Shown here one piece after another: positions 5,200 through 6,555 of a stretch of DNA of 6,555 nt. The notes under the pieces are model-generated. The model ran no database searches and had not been told where the DNA came from. It saw only the letters and a list, made by a program, of their open reading frames with translations. Position 1 is the first letter of the stretch; each line of letters starts with the position of its first letter. The position numbers were made by a program, and so were the translations under genes. The DNA is from Desulfobacterales bacterium C00003060. GTDB taxonomy: Bacteria > Desulfobacterota > Desulfobacteria > Desulfobacterales > C00003060. Location: the NCBI GenBank assembly GCA_001751085.1, contig MAXP01000189.1, positions 1 to 6,555 on the forward strand, written 5' to 3'.

Positions 5200-6555
5200 C
5201 TATATATTGGCCAGATCTTTTACCAGGGCCTTAAAGGCATCGGCGCCTGATCCCAGGCATGGCTGGTAGCCACCACCGGGCTTTGTCCAGGCCGAGGCCA
5301 GGTAGAGACCTTTGAAGGGAGTCCTTTGCTCGAGCCGGGTCATGTATGCGTTGTCCATAGACTGCTCATAACCGTAAATAGCGCCCTCCGGATTACCGGT
5401 ATAGCGGATGTTGGTCAAAGGAGTGGCCGCTTCCACAACTTCGATCATGGAGCTCAGGCCGGGGATGGCCCATTTCTCGGCCTCTTTGATAAGCGCACTG
5501 GCAATACGTTCTTTTTCTTTATGATAAGCGTCTTTGCGGCCTGCAAAATAGTCGGCCTCAAATCGCCTCCATGGTTCGTACCCACTGCTCATCATAACGA
5601 CCACAGTAGATGTCCCGGGATTGGAATAACCTTTGTAGGCATTGTCATAAAGGGACACCAGCAAACCGGCCTTCTGGGGATCACAAGCAAGACAGCCCTG
5701 ATAAGCCTTTTCAGGGTCGTAATCCCTGTCAATCCAAATCTCATAGCCTTTGACCTTGCGATGTACCTCCTGGTTTAGTCCCAACCAGACAACAAAAGTG
5801 GAAAGGCTGGGTCGATAGGTATCTAGTTTTTTCACGTACTCACCAGCCTTGCCGCCAAGTTTGGCCGGGCCTCCATCCCCTAACAGCATCTTTATGGTGG
5901 CCGGAACGCTGGCATTGGAAATGACCGCCCTGGCCTTGAGGATCTCACCATTGGCAAGGACTACCCCGGTAACCGCCCCGTCCTTCATGACGATTTTTTC
6001 TGCCTCTGTTTCGAGCATAACCTGACCCGCCTTAGCCTTAATGGCATCCATTAAGGCGTAACTAAGGTCCTGAGAGCGCTTTTTGATGTAGTGCCCTCCA
6101 AAACGTATATAGGCCGAGGTAGCGACAGCATAGTAAAAGCCTGACAACTTGGAGGGCGGCAGGCCATAGTAAGGCCAATAGATCGATAAGAGGGAGCGGA
6201 GCTTGGAATCCTTGACATGTCTTTCCAGAAGGTCGGATAGAGTGTCATTGCGGATCGCCCACATTTTCTTGTGTGTCCAGATGAAGAAAAACTTGTCCCA
6301 CCAGGAGTCGGAGTCGAAAGGCTTTATTGCCTCATCCAGGATGCCCATGATTTCGTCAAAGAATCCCTGGATGCCTTGAGCCTGATCCGGAAAAAGATCA
6401 GAGAGCTGTTTGATGATAGCTTCGGGGTTGCGCTGGGGCCAGATCAGGTCATGGTCCGGCGTGATGATCCGGCACAACTCGGGTAGCTCTATCGTCTCCA
6501 CCTTGTCCAGCACACCCGCACCTTCCAGGGATTCCCGCAATCCCCCCTTGGCGCT
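5200..6555 (-). CDS. FAD-dependent oxidoreductase, phytoene desaturase/CrtI-like (COG1233), 5'-truncated by the window
   Basis: The visible 451 codons are the middle and C-terminus of a flavin amine-oxidase/CrtI-type oxidoreductase. The frame stays open to the window edge (SAKGG precedes the TTG at 6540), so that TTG is not the real start. Roughly 60-80 residues carrying the GxGxxG dinucleotide-binding fold lie outside. Visible features include PDHDLIWPQ after the missing fold, the second FAD-contact strand with GAVTGVVLANGEILKARAVISNAS, and TNIRYTGNPEGAIYGYEQ. The C-terminal FAD motif is GLYLASAWTKPGGGYQP followed by LGSGADAF, about 35 residues from the end. The family desaturates, saturates or isomerises polyenes (phytoene desaturase, CrtISO, RetSat), but many bacterial members have no known substrate. 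The TAG stop is 10 bases from the AhpD-like gene, so it is probably the first visible gene of the operon. No carotenoid synthesis gene is visible, so a phytoene desaturase label would be overcalled. Confidence 0.9.
   Translation of the reverse strand, partial: SAKGGLRESLEGAGVLDKVETIELPELCRIITPDHDLIWPQRNPEAIIKQLSDLFPDQAQGIQGFFDEIMGILDEAIKPFDSDSWWDKFFFIWTHKKMWAIRNDTLSDLLERHVKDSKLRSLLSIYWPYYGLPPSKLSGFYYAVATSAYIRFGGHYIKKRSQDLSYALMDAIKAKAGQVMLETEAEKIVMKDGAVTGVVLANGEILKARAVISNASVPATIKMLLGDGGPAKLGGKAGEYVKKLDTYRPSLSTFVVWLGLNQEVHRKVKGYEIWIDRDYDPEKAYQGCLACDPQKAGLLVSLYDNAYKGYSNPGTSTVVVMMSSGYEPWRRFEADYFAGRKDAYHKEKERIASALIKEAEKWAIPGLSSMIEVVEAATPLTNIRYTGNPEGAIYGYEQSMDNAYMTRLEQRTPFKGLYLASAWTKPGGGYQPCLGSGADAFKALVKDLANI

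Noticed and set aside
4872..5234. Plus-strand open frame of 120 codons
   Set aside because: It is antisense to the AhpD-like gene, including its CPYC motif, and spans the operon junction; its product has no recognisable domain.
5326..5778. Plus-strand open frame of 150 codons
   Set aside because: It lies entirely antisense to the well-supported FAD oxidoreductase gene and its product resembles no known protein; it is a shadow frame.
6523..6540. TTG at 6540 as the start of the FAD oxidoreductase
   Set aside because: The frame continues upstream to the window edge with family-like residues, and the FAD-binding N-terminal fold would be missing.

Overview
This window holds five protein genes, one of them cut by the right edge, plus the probable remains of a recombinase gene. 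The window looks like bacterial chromosome of moderate GC. The first gene combines PATAN (DUF4388), GAF-like and HDOD segments. That architecture, together with a DUF4124 periplasmic protein and the style of the flavoproteins, suggests a Desulfobacterota (old Deltaproteobacteria) relative. This placement is inference from family distribution; no marker gene is present.

Left part (1-2390, plus strand): an AT-rich leader of about 200 bases, then a 726-residue signalling protein (PATAN, winged-helix-like linker, GAF-like segment, HDOD). It converges on a minus-strand gene. The 241-base gap between them (2391-2631) has a hairpin and two short open frames that may be decayed coding sequence.

Middle (2632-3496, minus strand): a secreted DUF4124 protein with a long Lys/Glu-rich coiled coil. 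It is preceded by a very good sigma70-type promoter (TTGACA, 17 bases, CATACT). That promoter lies in a 322-base gap that also carries an in-phase stretch resembling the N-terminal SAM-like, core-binding domain of a tyrosine recombinase. The stretch has no catalytic domain and no start codon in its own frame, so it is read as a relic.

Right part (3497-6555, minus strand): a probable redox operon transcribed leftward. In transcription order it encodes a CrtI/COG1233-type FAD-dependent oxidoreductase (N-terminus outside the window), then, 10 bases later, a two-halved AhpD/carboxymuconolactone decarboxylase-like protein with a CPYC redox pair. After 79 more bases comes an NQO1/KefF-like flavodoxin-fold NAD(P)H oxidoreductase starting at GTG behind a perfect AAGGAGGT. 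A flavin oxidoreductase, a thiol peroxidase-like protein and a quinone reductase-like protein in one transcript suggest one pathway acting on a lipophilic or quinone/isoprenoid-type substrate, but the substrate cannot be read from the sequence. No tRNA, rRNA, CRISPR array, complete mobile element or recognisable riboswitch was seen.
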